This document shows, one piece after another, positions 7,547 through 16,261 of a stretch of 39,510 nucleotides of DNA (its first letter is position 1; each line of letters begins with the position of its first letter). The stretch spans positions 726 through 40,235 of the forward strand of contig NZ_VUOK01000030.1 of the NCBI RefSeq assembly GCF_009806555.1, given 5' to 3'. A model generated the notes under the pieces. The model saw only the letters and a list, made by a program, of their open reading frames with translations, did not search any database and had not been told where the DNA came from. A program made the position numbers and the translations under genes. This DNA is from Methylobacterium sp. 2A. GTDB taxonomy: Bacteria > Pseudomonadota > Alphaproteobacteria > Rhizobiales > Beijerinckiaceae.

Positions 7547-9763
7547 TCATCCGGCGCCGATCAGCCGGATCGCCGCCTCCCGCTCGAACAGGTAGAGCAG
7601 CACCCGCAGCGCCTGCCCCCTCGGGCTCTTCAGGCCGGGATCGCGCTCGACGATCATGCGGGCATCGTCGCGGGCGGCCTCCAGCAGGGCGCCGTCGCTC
7701 TCCAGCCGGGCGAGCCGGAACGCCGCGAGGCCGGATTGCCGTGTGCCCAGCACCTCGCCCTCGCCGCGCAGCTTCAGATCGGCTTCGGCGATGCGGAACC
7801 CGTCCTCGCTCGCCCGCATCATCTCGAGCCGCGCCCGGGACACCTGCCCGAGGGGTCCCCGGTAGAGCAGCAGACAGGACGAGGCCTTCGAGCCGCGCCC
7901 GACCCGGCCCCGGAGCTGGTGCAGCTGCGCCAGCCCGAACCGCTCGGCGTGTTCGATCACCATGATGGTGGCCTCAGGCACGTCGACGCCGACCTCCACC
8001 ACCGTGGTCGAGACCAGGAGCTTGGTCTCCCCGGCAGCGAAGCGCGCCATGGCGGCATCCTTCTCAGGCCCCGGCATCTTGCCGTGGATCAGCCCGACCG
8101 CGTCGCCGAAATGCTGCTTCAGGTCGTCGAACCGCTCGGCGGCGGCCGCGAGGTCGATGAACTCGGATTCCTCCACCAGCGGGCAGATCCAGTAGACCCG
8201 CTCGCCCCCGGCGATCGCCCGGGCGAGGCCGGCCACCACCTCGTCGATCCGCTCGGTCGGCAGCGTGATCGTGCGGATCGGCTGCCGGCCCGCGGGCTTC
8301 TCGTCGAGGATCGAGACGTCCATGTCGCCGAAGAAGGTCAGCGCCAGGGTGCGGGGGATCGGCGTCGCGGTCATCACCAGGAAGTCGACCGCCTCGCCCT
8401 TGGCGCCGAGGGCGAGGCGCTGATGCACGCCGAACCGGTGCTGCTCGTCGACCACCGCGAGGCCGAGATCGCGGAAGGTGACGGCCTCCTGGAACAGGGC
8501 GTGGGTGCCGACCAGGATGTCGATCTCCCCCGCCGCGAGGTCGGCGAGCGTGCTCTTGCGCTCCGCGGCGCGGTCGCGGCCGGTCATCAGGCGCAGGCGT
8601 AAGGATCCGGCGAGGGGTTTGAGCCGCTCGAAATGCTGCCGGGCCAGGATCTCGGTGGGGGCCATCAGCGCCGCCTGACGCCCGGCCTCGACCGCCGAGG
8701 CCATGGCGAGCAAGGCCACCGCGGTCTTGCCCGAGCCGACATCGCCCTGGAGCAGGCGCAGCATCCGGCGCGGCGCCGCGAGGTCGGCGCGGATCTCCGC
8801 CACCGCCCGGGCCTGGGCGCCGGTCAGCGCGAAGGGGAGAGCGGATTCGATGCGGGCGCTCAGCATCCCGTCGCCGGCATTGACCCGGCCGGCCTTGCGC
8901 CGCTGGCGGGCGCGCAGCAGGGCGAGCGCCAGTTGCGAGGCGAGGAGCTCGTCATAGGCGAGCCGCTTCCGGGACGGCGTCGCGGGGGGCGGCTGGAGCG
9001 GATCCTCGGCCTTCGGCGGCGCCTCCTCGGGGCGGTGCTCCAGGCGGAGCGCGTCCGCGAAGGCGGGCAGGCGGTTCTTCTCCAGCCACGCCACGTCCTG
9101 CCATTCCGGCAGGGTGGGCAGCCGGTCGAGGGCCGCGACCGCGAGCTTGTTGATCGCCCGGGAGGTCAACCCCTCGGTGGCGCCGTAGACCGGCTCGACC
9201 GCCGGCAGCTCGGCCAAGCCCGCCTCGTCCACGATCCGCGACGGATGGACCATCTGGCGGGTGCCGTCCCAGAGGTCGATCCGCCCGGTGATGTAGCGGT
9301 GCGCGCCGAGCGGCAGCATCTTCTCCACCCGGGCGCGGGGCATGCCGAAGAAGACCAGCGTGATGTCGTGGCCGGAGGCATCCTCCACCAGCACCCGGTG
9401 CGGGCGCTTGCCCGAGCCGATCTGGGCCGGGCGATGCTCCACCACGGTGACGCCGAGGGTGACGGGCTCGCCCACGGGCGCCTCGCCGACCGAGCCCATG
9501 AGTTTCCGCGCCACGCCGCCCTGGGGGAGGTGGAACAGCAGGTCCACCACCCGGGCCTCGCGCTCGGGGGTGCCGAGCAGCTTCTCGATCAGCGGCGCCA
9601 TCTTCGGGCCGATCCCCGGCAGGGACCGGGCCGGCGCGAACAGCGGATCGAGGATGCTCGGACGGAGCGTGGGCGCCTCGGCGCGCGCGGCCACCGTCTC
9701 CGGCGCCTCGGCGGCGTCGGGCTCGTTCACGGACAGGTCCTGAGTCGCGCGTGCATCTGTCAT
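7547..9763 (-). CDS. recG: ATP-dependent DNA helicase RecG
   Basis: RecG remodels stalled replication forks and branch-migrates Holliday junctions. The 738-residue protein has the N-terminal wedge/OB region (about residues 80-200, including RSLPGIGPKMAPLIEKLLG before it). It is followed by the helicase core with Walker A GDVGSGKT near residue 343, the DEQH box VVDEQHRFG and motif III VMTATPIPRTLAL. Then come the RecG-specific C-terminal QLRGRVGRG and the TRQSGLAAFRLA segment. Length is slightly above the usual ~690 because of an Ala/Glu-rich extension at the start and an insertion around residues 245-270. ATG 9763 lacks a strong ribosome binding site; upstream in-frame codons to 9811 are alternatives. 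It is divergent from the hydrolase at 9850. Confidence 0.97.
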   Translation of the reverse strand: MTDARATQDLSVNEPDAAEAPETVAARAEAPTLRPSILDPLFAPARSLPGIGPKMAPLIEKLLGTPEREARVVDLLFHLPQGGVARKLMGSVGEAPVGEPVTLGVTVVEHRPAQIGSGKRPHRVLVEDASGHDITLVFFGMPRARVEKMLPLGAHRYITGRIDLWDGTRQMVHPSRIVDEAGLAELPAVEPVYGATEGLTSRAINKLAVAALDRLPTLPEWQDVAWLEKNRLPAFADALRLEHRPEEAPPKAEDPLQPPPATPSRKRLAYDELLASQLALALLRARQRRKAGRVNAGDGMLSARIESALPFALTGAQARAVAEIRADLAAPRRMLRLLQGDVGSGKTAVALLAMASAVEAGRQAALMAPTEILARQHFERLKPLAGSLRLRLMTGRDRAAERKSTLADLAAGEIDILVGTHALFQEAVTFRDLGLAVVDEQHRFGVHQRLALGAKGEAVDFLVMTATPIPRTLALTFFGDMDVSILDEKPAGRQPIRTITLPTERIDEVVAGLARAIAGGERVYWICPLVEESEFIDLAAAAERFDDLKQHFGDAVGLIHGKMPGPEKDAAMARFAAGETKLLVSTTVVEVGVDVPEATIMVIEHAERFGLAQLHQLRGRVGRGSKASSCLLLYRGPLGQVSRARLEMMRASEDGFRIAEADLKLRGEGEVLGTRQSGLAAFRLARLESDGALLEAARDDARMIVERDPGLKSPRGQALRVLLYLFEREAAIRLIGAG

Positions 9764-9849
9764 GGCGGTTCGGCGGACATGGTGCCGGAGGCGCCTTATC
9801 ATCCGGTGCATCCCGGCGCGCCAGTGCGTCAGGATGGAGACCGATCCCC

Positions 9850-10746
9850 ATGGCCAGCGACTTCGCCAGCGACTTCCTGCCGGGCTTCGCGCGACACCGG
9901 ATCGAGACCGCCCCCGGGGTGACGATCAACGCCCGCTCGGCGGGCTCCGGGCCGCCGGTGCTGCTGCTGCACGGCCATCCCCAGACCCTGTCGACGTGGC
10001 TCCACGTCGCCCCGCGCCTGGCCGAGACCCGCACCGTGGTGGCGATGGACCTGCGCGGCTACGGCGATTCGTCAAAACCCCCGGGCGGCGAGCGGCACGA
10101 AAACTACGCCAAGCGCGCCATGGCGGCCGACGCGGTGGCGGTGATGCGGGCGCTGGGCCACGACCGATTCGCCGTCATCGGCCACGACCGGGGCGGGCGC
10201 GTCGCCCACCGCCTCGCCCTGGATCACGCGCAGGCCGTGGAGCGGATCGCCCTGTTCGACATCGCGCCGACCGCGACCATGTACGCGCGCACCGACAAGG
10301 CTTTCGCCACCCGGTATTTCTGGTGGTTCTTCTTCATCCAGCCCCATCCCCTGCCGGAGAGGCTGATCGGGGCCGATCCGGAGTATTTTCTGCGCCACCA
10401 CGTCGAGGGCCAGTCGAAGACGCCGGGCTCGACGCCGCCAGAACTCTTCGCCGAGTACCTGCGCTGCTATGCCGATCCCGCCTGCCGCCACGCGATCTGC
10501 GAGGATTACCGGGCGGCGGCGGACATCGATCTGGAGCACGACGCCGCCGATGCGCAGGCGCGGGTCACGGCGCCGCTGCTCGCGCTCTGGGGCGCCAAGG
10601 GGACCGTCGGCCAGACCTACGACGTGCTGGAGACGTGGCGCGAGAAGGCCACCGACGTGTCCGGCCGGGCGCTCGATTGCGGGCACACCCTCCAGGAGGA
10701 GCGGCCGGAGGAAGTTTTTTCGGAGTTGGCGGCGTTTCTGGGGTGA
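9850..10746 (+). CDS. Alpha/beta hydrolase, haloacetate dehalogenase-like
   Basis: The 298-residue protein closely follows fluoroacetate dehalogenase (FAcD/DehH1) architecture. The nucleophile is Asp113 in GHDRGGR, carboxylate-binding residues are Arg114 and Arg117, the catalytic acid is Asp137 in LFDIAPT, and His279 is in DCGHTLQEE. In FAcD, His155-Trp156-Tyr219 form the halide pocket. Here the equivalents appear to be Trp158, Trp159 and Tyr220, so the pocket histidine is replaced by tryptophan. Hydrolysis of a 2-haloacid or a related small ester or epoxide is therefore likely, but efficient defluorination is doubtful. No signal peptide, so cytoplasmic. It is divergent from recG and 131 bp before the UbiH-type gene in the same direction. 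Confidence 0.8.
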   Translation: MASDFASDFLPGFARHRIETAPGVTINARSAGSGPPVLLLHGHPQTLSTWLHVAPRLAETRTVVAMDLRGYGDSSKPPGGERHENYAKRAMAADAVAVMRALGHDRFAVIGHDRGGRVAHRLALDHAQAVERIALFDIAPTATMYARTDKAFATRYFWWFFFIQPHPLPERLIGADPEYFLRHHVEGQSKTPGSTPPELFAEYLRCYADPACRHAICEDYRAAADIDLEHDAADAQARVTAPLLALWGAKGTVGQTYDVLETWREKATDVSGRALDCGHTLQEERPEEVFSELAAFLG

Positions 10747-10877
10747 CAGGGCGGCTGCGGCGCCGTGGCCTGCCTGGGCCGGATGGCGGCGCCCTTGGCA
10801 GGCATGCGGGAAAGCGCAGATAGAAGCCGCAGGTTGCGCCGTGGAGATCGGCGGATCGGTAAGCCGTACGGGGAGTC

Positions 10878-12092
10878 ATGTCCGAAACGCGAGAGGACCG
10901 ATTCGAGGTCGCCGTGGTCGGGGCCGGGGCCGCGGGGCTCGCCGCCGCGCTCGCCCTCGCCCGGGAGGGGATCCCGACGGCGCTGGTCGGCCGCCACGCC
11001 CCCGTGGCGGACGGGCGGACCGTGGCTTTGCTCGACGGGTCGGTGCGCTTCCTTGAGGCGCTCGGCGCCTGGGACGCGGTGGCGCCGCAGGCGAGCCCGC
11101 TCTGCACCCTGCAGATCATCGACGACACCGGCAGCCTGTTCCGGCCGCCGCCGGTGCGCTTCCAGGCCGCCGAGATCGGCCTCGACGCCTTCGGGTGGAA
11201 CGTCGAGAGCGCGCGCCTCGTCGAGAGCCTGCGCGCCCGCGCCCGGGCCCAGCCGAACCTGACCCTGGTCGAGGCGGATGCCGCCGGGGCCGTGGCGGGC
11301 GAATCGGCCGCCCGCATCACCCTCGCGGAGGGCGGGGCGGTCGAGGCCCGGCTGGTGGTGGGTGCCGACGGGGCGCGCTCGAAGCTGCGGGCCGCCAGTG
11401 GCCTGCGCGTGCGCGACTGGACCTACCCGCAGAGCGCGATCACCACGATCCTCGCCCATGAGCGCCCGCACCGGGATGTCTCCACCGAATTCCACACCCG
11501 CTCCGGCCCCTTCACCCTGGTTCCGCTGCCGGGGGGACATCGCTCCAGCCTCGTCTGGGTGACCGGGGAGGGCGCGGCCCGGCGGCTGGCGGCACTGGAC
11601 GATGCGGGCCTCGGGCAGGCGGTGGAGCGGCAGGCCCAGGCGATGCTCGGCGCCATGCGGGTCGACGGCCCGCGCGGCCTCGTGCCGATGCGTGGGCTGG
11701 CGGTGGCGACGCCGGTGGCGCGGCGGCTCGCGCTGATCGGCGAGGCGGCCCACGTCTTCCCGCCGATCGGCGCGCAGGGGCTGAATCTCGGCCTGCGCGA
11801 CGCCGCCACCTTGCGCGACGGGGTTCTAGCCGCCGTCCGCGACCGCCGCGATCCCGGGTCACGCGCCGTGCTCGACGGCTACGCGCGGGCGCGCCGCGTC
11901 GACACGGCGGCGCGCACCGCCGCCGTCGACCTCCTCAACCGCAGCCTGCTCACCGACCTGCTGCCGGTGGATGCGCTGCGCGGTCTCGGCCTGCTGGCAA
12001 TGGCGCAGCTCGGGCCTCTGCGACGGCTGGTGATGCGGGAGGGGGTGCTGCCGAGGCTCGGGGCGCCGGCGCTGATGCGCGGAGCGCGGTGA
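10878..12092 (+). CDS. UbiH/COQ6-family FAD-dependent monooxygenase
   Basis: A flavoprotein hydroxylase of the UbiH/UbiF/VisC group, which hydroxylates the aromatic ring during ubiquinone synthesis at the inner face of the membrane. The 404-residue protein has the FAD Rossmann loop VVGAGAAGLAAALALA near residue 13, the conserved GADGARSKLR and the second FAD motif GEAAHVFPPIGAQGLNLGL. The last is the family signature. Length is typical. ATG 10878 has GGGGAG close upstream. Which ring position it modifies (C5, C6 or C1) cannot be determined from sequence, so no ubi letter is assigned. A short poly-C/poly-G tract follows the stop; the next gene is convergent. Confidence 0.88.
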   Translation: MSETREDRFEVAVVGAGAAGLAAALALAREGIPTALVGRHAPVADGRTVALLDGSVRFLEALGAWDAVAPQASPLCTLQIIDDTGSLFRPPPVRFQAAEIGLDAFGWNVESARLVESLRARARAQPNLTLVEADAAGAVAGESAARITLAEGGAVEARLVVGADGARSKLRAASGLRVRDWTYPQSAITTILAHERPHRDVSTEFHTRSGPFTLVPLPGGHRSSLVWVTGEGAARRLAALDDAGLGQAVERQAQAMLGAMRVDGPRGLVPMRGLAVATPVARRLALIGEAAHVFPPIGAQGLNLGLRDAATLRDGVLAAVRDRRDPGSRAVLDGYARARRVDTAARTAAVDLLNRSLLTDLLPVDALRGLGLLAMAQLGPLRRLVMREGVLPRLGAPALMRGAR

Positions 12093-12131
12093 GAGGGGGC
12101 TCGCCCCCCCCCCGATCAATACGAAAGGGGC

Positions 12132-12476
12132 TCAGAGATCCGGCTGCGCCGCCACGTAGGCGCCCAGGCGGGTGGCGAGGTCGACAGGCCCGCCGGCCCG
12201 GGGCTCGGCCGAATCGCCGATCAGGATCACCGGGATGCCGCGGTCGCGCAGCTGGCTGCGGAGCTTGGCGGCGCGGCGGGCATAGGCGGGGTCCCGGCGG
12301 GTCGGGGCCTGGAGCAGCACGGCGGCCGGCCGCGCGATCACGGCCAGAACGTCGTCCGCCGCCTCCATGGAGGCGGTCACGCTTGCGTAGCCGAGGCTGG
12401 CGAGCTCGCCCGAAAGGGACCGGTCCACGGCGCGGACGCCGTCATCGACCACGAGCACTTGTTGCAGCGCACCCAT
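12132..12476 (-). CDS. Degenerate response-regulator receiver (pseudo-receiver)
   Basis: The 114-residue protein folds like a CheY receiver: a first strand QQVLVVDD with the acidic pair Asp11-Asp12, an alternating strand/helix pattern, and a last strand with GAYVAAQP. Two essential positions are lost. The phospho-accepting Asp expected at the end of strand 3 is Gln56 (AAVLLQAP), and the Lys of the final KP dipeptide is Gln111 (AQP). It therefore cannot be phosphorylated in the usual way and probably works by protein-protein contact. There is no output domain. ATG 12476 places the receiver core directly at the N-terminus; GTG 12503 is an alternative. It follows the AMP-ligase-like gene on the same strand with a 134-bp gap. 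Confidence 0.65.
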   Translation of the reverse strand: MGALQQVLVVDDGVRAVDRSLSGELASLGYASVTASMEAADDVLAVIARPAAVLLQAPTRRDPAYARRAAKLRSQLRDRGIPVILIGDSAEPRAGGPVDLATRLGAYVAAQPDL

Positions 12477-12637
12477 GAGCTTGAGCGGTACTCCATCCGA
12501 CACGGCTTGAAAAGGTAGCCATGACCATAATCCGTTGCAGAACCCGCGAAGGGGCCGATCGGATCCGTCGGTCCGTGTGCAGATGCGAGATTAGCCGCGG
12601 TGCCTGAGCGGCGGATGAACCGCCCCGCAGCCGCCGT

Positions 12638-13903
12638 TCAGATCGCCGCGACGCCGATGACGGTCCCGCCGGACAGGACGGGGCGGTAGCCCGAATCGCG
12701 CCACGCCTGGGCGTCCGTCTCGGGCGTCGCACCGCGGGGCAGGGGCGCCGACGCACAGGCCGGCCCGCGACAGACGAGGCCGCCCTCGTCGCCCTGCGCG
12801 AGGGCCAGGAGGGCCGGCGGTAGGGGGGCGCGATCCGGATGCGCCAGGGTCGCGGCGAGGTCGGACAGGCCGGGGCGCGTGACGAGAACCGTCTCCCCGA
12901 GAACCAGCGAATCGAGGCGCGGCTTCTCACCGTCCGACGCGGCACGCCGGGTCAGGGTCGCGGGCGCCCGATGCACCACGTTGAGGGTCCGCACGGTCCA
13001 GGGCAGGGGCAGGGCGGCAAGGGCCGGCTCGATCAGGGCGGGGACGACGAGCCGGGTCGGCACGGGCCGCAGCAGGGCGGTCCGGAAACCGGCCTCCTCG
13101 AAGGGGATCACCGTTTCCAGGCCGGCGCCGGCCGTCAGCGCGGCGCCGAGGCCGGTCACCAGCCCGCGCAGGTCGTGGGCGGGCAGAAGCGTCAGGATCC
13201 GCTCGTCCGCGGTGAGCGGGAGGGCGTCGCAATGGGCCGCGATGGCGGCGGCGAGCGCGTCCGCGCTGCGGTAGACCGGCCGCTCCGGGTCGCCGCCTTC
13301 GAAGGTGACGAGGCCGCGGCTGGCAGCCGGCTCGGCCACGCCGCGCTCCAGCGCCATCGCGTCGAGGCTGATCACGCCGTCCGGCACGCCGGGACCGAAG
13401 GCCGCGAGATAGCGCAGGCTGAACTGACGCATGGCGGCGCGGGTGAGTTCCTCCGCGGGCCGGCGCGACCCACGGCGGCCCTCGGTGAGCACGCCGAGGA
13501 GGTGGGCGGCCTCGATCCCGGCGGCGAGCTGTTCGGGGTCCCAGGCGGCCGGCATCGCGCAGGGCAGGTGCCCGGCCGCCTCGACGGCGAGATGGGCCAG
13601 GGCCGCCTCGGCGCCGCCGGAGAACCACAGCCCGATCCGGCTGCCGGCCGGGAGCCGCCACGCGCCGATCCCCCGGGCGAGCCGTCCGACGATCTCGGCG
13701 GCGGCCGCGTAGGTCCAGGTGATCGCAGGGCGCCCGCACCAGGCGGTCCGGTCGCCCGAATCACGCAGGGCCGTGCGCTGCGGCGCAGCGCGCGCCGCCG
13801 CGAACAGGCAGCCGGACAGGCCGCCGGATCGCGCGGACGCGTCCGGTGCGGCCTCGACCGCCCTCTCGGCCACCGCGAACGCGCTCAACCCGTCGCCCCC
13901 CAC
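12638..13903 (-). CDS. Degenerate AMP-binding (acyl-adenylate ligase-like) protein
   Basis: The first 110 residues read like the N-terminal lobe of acyl-CoA/AMP ligases (LFAAARAAPQRTALRD, then ITWTYAAAAEIVGRLARGI and GLWFSGGAEAALAHLAVEAAG). The middle keeps the family rhythm (LTADERILTLLPAHDLRGLVTGLGAAL). Key parts are missing. The ATP-binding P-loop (normally TSGTTGxPK) appears as TFEGGDPER. The chain stops at 421 residues, about where the C-terminal lobe and its catalytic lysine would begin. It is unlikely to adenylate anything. The start is GTG 13903; the in-frame alternatives are weaker. Intact reading through 1.2 kb argues against simple decay. Function unknown; a scaffold or regulatory role is speculation. 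Confidence 0.6.
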   Translation of the reverse strand: MGGDGLSAFAVAERAVEAAPDASARSGGLSGCLFAAARAAPQRTALRDSGDRTAWCGRPAITWTYAAAAEIVGRLARGIGAWRLPAGSRIGLWFSGGAEAALAHLAVEAAGHLPCAMPAAWDPEQLAAGIEAAHLLGVLTEGRRGSRRPAEELTRAAMRQFSLRYLAAFGPGVPDGVISLDAMALERGVAEPAASRGLVTFEGGDPERPVYRSADALAAAIAAHCDALPLTADERILTLLPAHDLRGLVTGLGAALTAGAGLETVIPFEEAGFRTALLRPVPTRLVVPALIEPALAALPLPWTVRTLNVVHRAPATLTRRAASDGEKPRLDSLVLGETVLVTRPGLSDLAATLAHPDRAPLPPALLALAQGDEGGLVCRGPACASAPLPRGATPETDAQAWRDSGYRPVLSGGTVIGVAAI

Positions 13904-14349
13904 CGATACTGCAGAACCGCCGGCATGGTCGGCCGATTACGGTTAACCGACCGCTAAGACCGCCGGACGACGGCCGGCTCCGGCGGCCAACACCGGGCCG
14001 GGACGTGCGCCGGTCACGCGCTCGTGCGACGTCGCGCTTGCGGCCAAGCGGGCGGGAGCCTATCGGGGGCCGGCCGCGGCCCGAAGGGTGATCACCTGCC
14101 CGCCGGGCCGTGGTGTCAAGCCGCGGTGTCATGCCTTCGCCTCATTCCAGGGGAAAGGCAGGCCGCCCGGCCGCCGGGGCGGGAGATGCGCGCAGTCGGG
14201 CGCCGTCCCCTCCGATGGCCGGACCGTTTCATCCGGAGCTCCGGTCGGCACGCCACGGCGGCGCGCATCCGGACGGTCCGGCGGACCGGCCGGCAGGCCG
14301 GCTCCGCATCAACCCGTCACACCGTATCGCTTCCAAGGGGTCAGAGCCG
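13904..14349. other. Gene-free stretch between AMP-ligase-like gene and ialB-type gene
   Basis: About 446 bp between divergent genes. I found no frame with convincing start, ribosome binding site and codon pattern, no RNA gene and no repeat copy. It must hold the promoters of both flanking genes. The segment around 13935-13950 (GGTTAACCG) is locally AT-richer. Confidence 0.4.
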
Positions 14350-15117
14350 ATGTCCTTCACCCGCCCCGCGACGCTCGCGCGCGCCGCCCTCCTCGGTCTC
14401 GCGGGCCTCGGCCTCGCGGCCGCCCCGGCCCTGGCGCAGCCGAAGAAGCCCGCCGCGCCCGCCCCGGCCGCACCGGCGCCGACCGCTCCGGGCACCCCCG
14501 CCGCCAACACCCCGGCGGCCCAGACCGGCCCGCAGATCGTGGCGGTGAAGTCCGAGCCGAGCCAGGCCGACTGGACCAAGGTCTGCGGCAAGGACCAGGG
14601 CTCGGGCACCGACATCTGCTACACGACCCGCGACTTCGTGTCCGACCAGGGCCAGCCGGTGCTGGCGGTGGCGGTCTACGAGATGAAGAACCCCGCCCAG
14701 AAGCAGGAGGTGCGCGTGGTGCGCTACCTGCTGCCGCTCGGCCTGCTGCTGCAGCCGGGCATCCGCTTCAACGTCGACGGGCAGGCGGCGACCGCCGGCC
14801 GCTTCGCGGTCTGCTTCCCGAACGGCTGCTTCGCCGAGGCCGGGGGCGTCGATGCCGGCGTCGTCGCGGCGATGAAGAAGGGCACCACCCTCAACGTCTC
14901 GGTGCAGAACCAGACCCAGCGCGAGGTCACCTTCGCGGTGCCGCTGGCCGGCTTCGGCAAGGCCTTCGACGGCCCGGCGATCGACCCGAAGGTGCTTGAG
15001 GAGCAGCAGAAGAAGCTCCAGGCGGAGCTGGAGAAGCGCTCCGAGGACATGCGCAAGAAGCTGGAGCAGCAGGGCGGCGCCGCCCCGGCCGCAGGCGCTG
15101 CGCCGGCCGCGAAGTAA
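14350..15117 (+). CDS. IalB-family (invasion associated locus B) exported protein
   Basis: A 255-residue periplasmic protein of the IalB family (Pfam PF06776). It has a signal peptide (residues 1-26, hydrophobic core then APALAQP) followed by a Pro/Ala linker to about residue 65. The IalB core carries two cysteine pairs, VCGKD/ICYTT and AVCFPNGCF, suggesting two disulfides, and the family phrase VAVYEMKNPAQKQEVRVVRYLLPLGLLLQPGI. The C-terminal 45 residues form a Lys/Glu-rich coiled coil with an Ala/Pro tail, longer than in Bartonella IalB. ATG 14350 has AAGGGG upstream. Despite the name, homologues are widespread in free-living alphaproteobacteria and the function is not settled. A terminator-like hairpin follows. 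Confidence 0.85.
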   Translation: MSFTRPATLARAALLGLAGLGLAAAPALAQPKKPAAPAPAAPAPTAPGTPAANTPAAQTGPQIVAVKSEPSQADWTKVCGKDQGSGTDICYTTRDFVSDQGQPVLAVAVYEMKNPAQKQEVRVVRYLLPLGLLLQPGIRFNVDGQAATAGRFAVCFPNGCFAEAGGVDAGVVAAMKKGTTLNVSVQNQTQREVTFAVPLAGFGKAFDGPAIDPKVLEEQQKKLQAELEKRSEDMRKKLEQQGGAAPAAGAAPAAK

Positions 15118-15144
15118 GCCGGCCGCAGGGTCGAGGTTTTCCGG

Positions 15145-15170
15145 AGGGCCGGGCCGCGAGGTCCGGCCCT
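15145..15170 (+). terminator. Hairpin after the IalB-type gene
   Basis: AGGGCCGG and CCGGCCCT pair perfectly around a 10-nt loop, 28 bp after the stop. No T-run follows (TCGCGTTCGG), so it is a weak or Rho-assisted terminator at best. It lies between two convergent genes and could serve either strand. Confidence 0.5.
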
Positions 15171-15191
15171 TCGCGTTCGGGGTAGGGCGCC

Positions 15192-16178
15192 CTAGCGGAT
15201 CCCCATCGGCCCGGGCCCCGGCAGGACGAACAGCACGCGCAGGTCGTGATCCGGCACGTAGTCCCGGGCCTCCCAGCGGAACGTGGTCGGCCCGACCTTC
15301 CGGATTCCCGTGCGGCAGAAGCTCGCGACCGCCTCGGGTGTCCCCTTGTCCACCGTCAGGGTGAAGCGGCCGATCGGCGACGCCCAGTTGCGCGCCGTGG
15401 TCACGATGTAGGGCACCACGAAGGCCCGCAGGTGGCCGCTCTCGCTCGGCGCCTTGGCGTGCAGGCGCCGGATCGCCGCGAGCCCCGGATCGTCCAGGCA
15501 GTAGGTCGCCCGGTAGCTGGCGCGGGAGGCTTCCTTCGGGTCGAGGAGGTGGAATCCGCTCACCGGGGCGTAGCTATGCGTGATCCGGACCTCCTTCCCC
15601 GGCGGGAAGGTCTGCAGCCAGTGGAACTTCGCCTCGCTGCGCCAGAGCCCCTCGGTCATCCCCTCGGCATCGGGGAACAGGCCGGCCTTGACCAGTTCCG
15701 CCCAGGCCGCCTTGTCGATCCGTTTCTGGGCGGCCTCCAGTTCGGAGACGCGCAGCGGGTTGAGCGGCAGGCCGTGGCGGCGCAGCAGGTCGGTCACCTC
15801 GCGCTCGCCCACGAAGGCGCGCTCCTCCAGCTCCGGCTCGACCGGATGGCCGTCCACCGTAACGGTGAAGCCGACGAAGTTCGCGCGCTCAGGCTGCGGC
15901 AGCTTGAGGGCCGAGACGCTCAGTTCGCGCCCGTCGATCGGCGGCAACGGGAAGGCGATCCGCACCGTGCGCGGCTCGTTCACCTGATTGCGGAACACGT
16001 AGGCGACGTCGATCCGCTCGCGGCTGATCGACAGATCCTCGCTCGCCAGCGCGATGCCGGGCTCACGCCGGAGGACGAGGCCGCCGGCATCGAGCTCGGA
16101 GGCACTGTCGTTGGCCCGCGCGGGGGTGCCGAGGAACCCCACGGCGAGGAGCAGGGCGGCGGCGGATCTGGCGACCAT
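15192..16178 (-). CDS. DUF4424 family exported protein
   Basis: The 328-residue protein has a signal peptide (residues 1-22, ending TPARAND). It then shows the DUF4424 opening NDSASELDAGGLVLRREPGIALASEDLSIS, given here in part: the segments ELDAGGLVLRR, ALASEDLSIS and the strand pattern VAYVFRN...VRIAFPLPPID. A Trp/His-rich middle (FHWLQTFPPGKEVRITHSY) and two later cysteines (YCLDD, SFCRTG) may form a disulfide. The family is secreted and beta-rich with no established function. It is convergent with the IalB-type gene and lies upstream of no obvious operon partner; hspQ is 83 bp away on the same strand. Confidence 0.8.
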   Translation of the reverse strand: MVARSAAALLLAVGFLGTPARANDSASELDAGGLVLRREPGIALASEDLSISRERIDVAYVFRNQVNEPRTVRIAFPLPPIDGRELSVSALKLPQPERANFVGFTVTVDGHPVEPELEERAFVGEREVTDLLRRHGLPLNPLRVSELEAAQKRIDKAAWAELVKAGLFPDAEGMTEGLWRSEAKFHWLQTFPPGKEVRITHSYAPVSGFHLLDPKEASRASYRATYCLDDPGLAAIRRLHAKAPSESGHLRAFVVPYIVTTARNWASPIGRFTLTVDKGTPEAVASFCRTGIRKVGPTTFRWEARDYVPDHDLRVLFVLPGPGPMGIR

Positions 16179-16261
16179 GCGGCGAACTCGTCCGACGGCA
16201 CCGGCCGTCGCGCGAGACTACCGCCCCGGTCTTGCCGGGAGCTTACGGTGTCGGCGCCCGC

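Noticed and set aside
7323..7550. 75-codon minus-strand frame overlapping the recG stop by ATGA
   Set aside because: The overlap is suggestive of coupling, but the protein is Arg/Ser/Cys-rich, has no plausible helix or domain, and the codon third positions lack the local GC bias.
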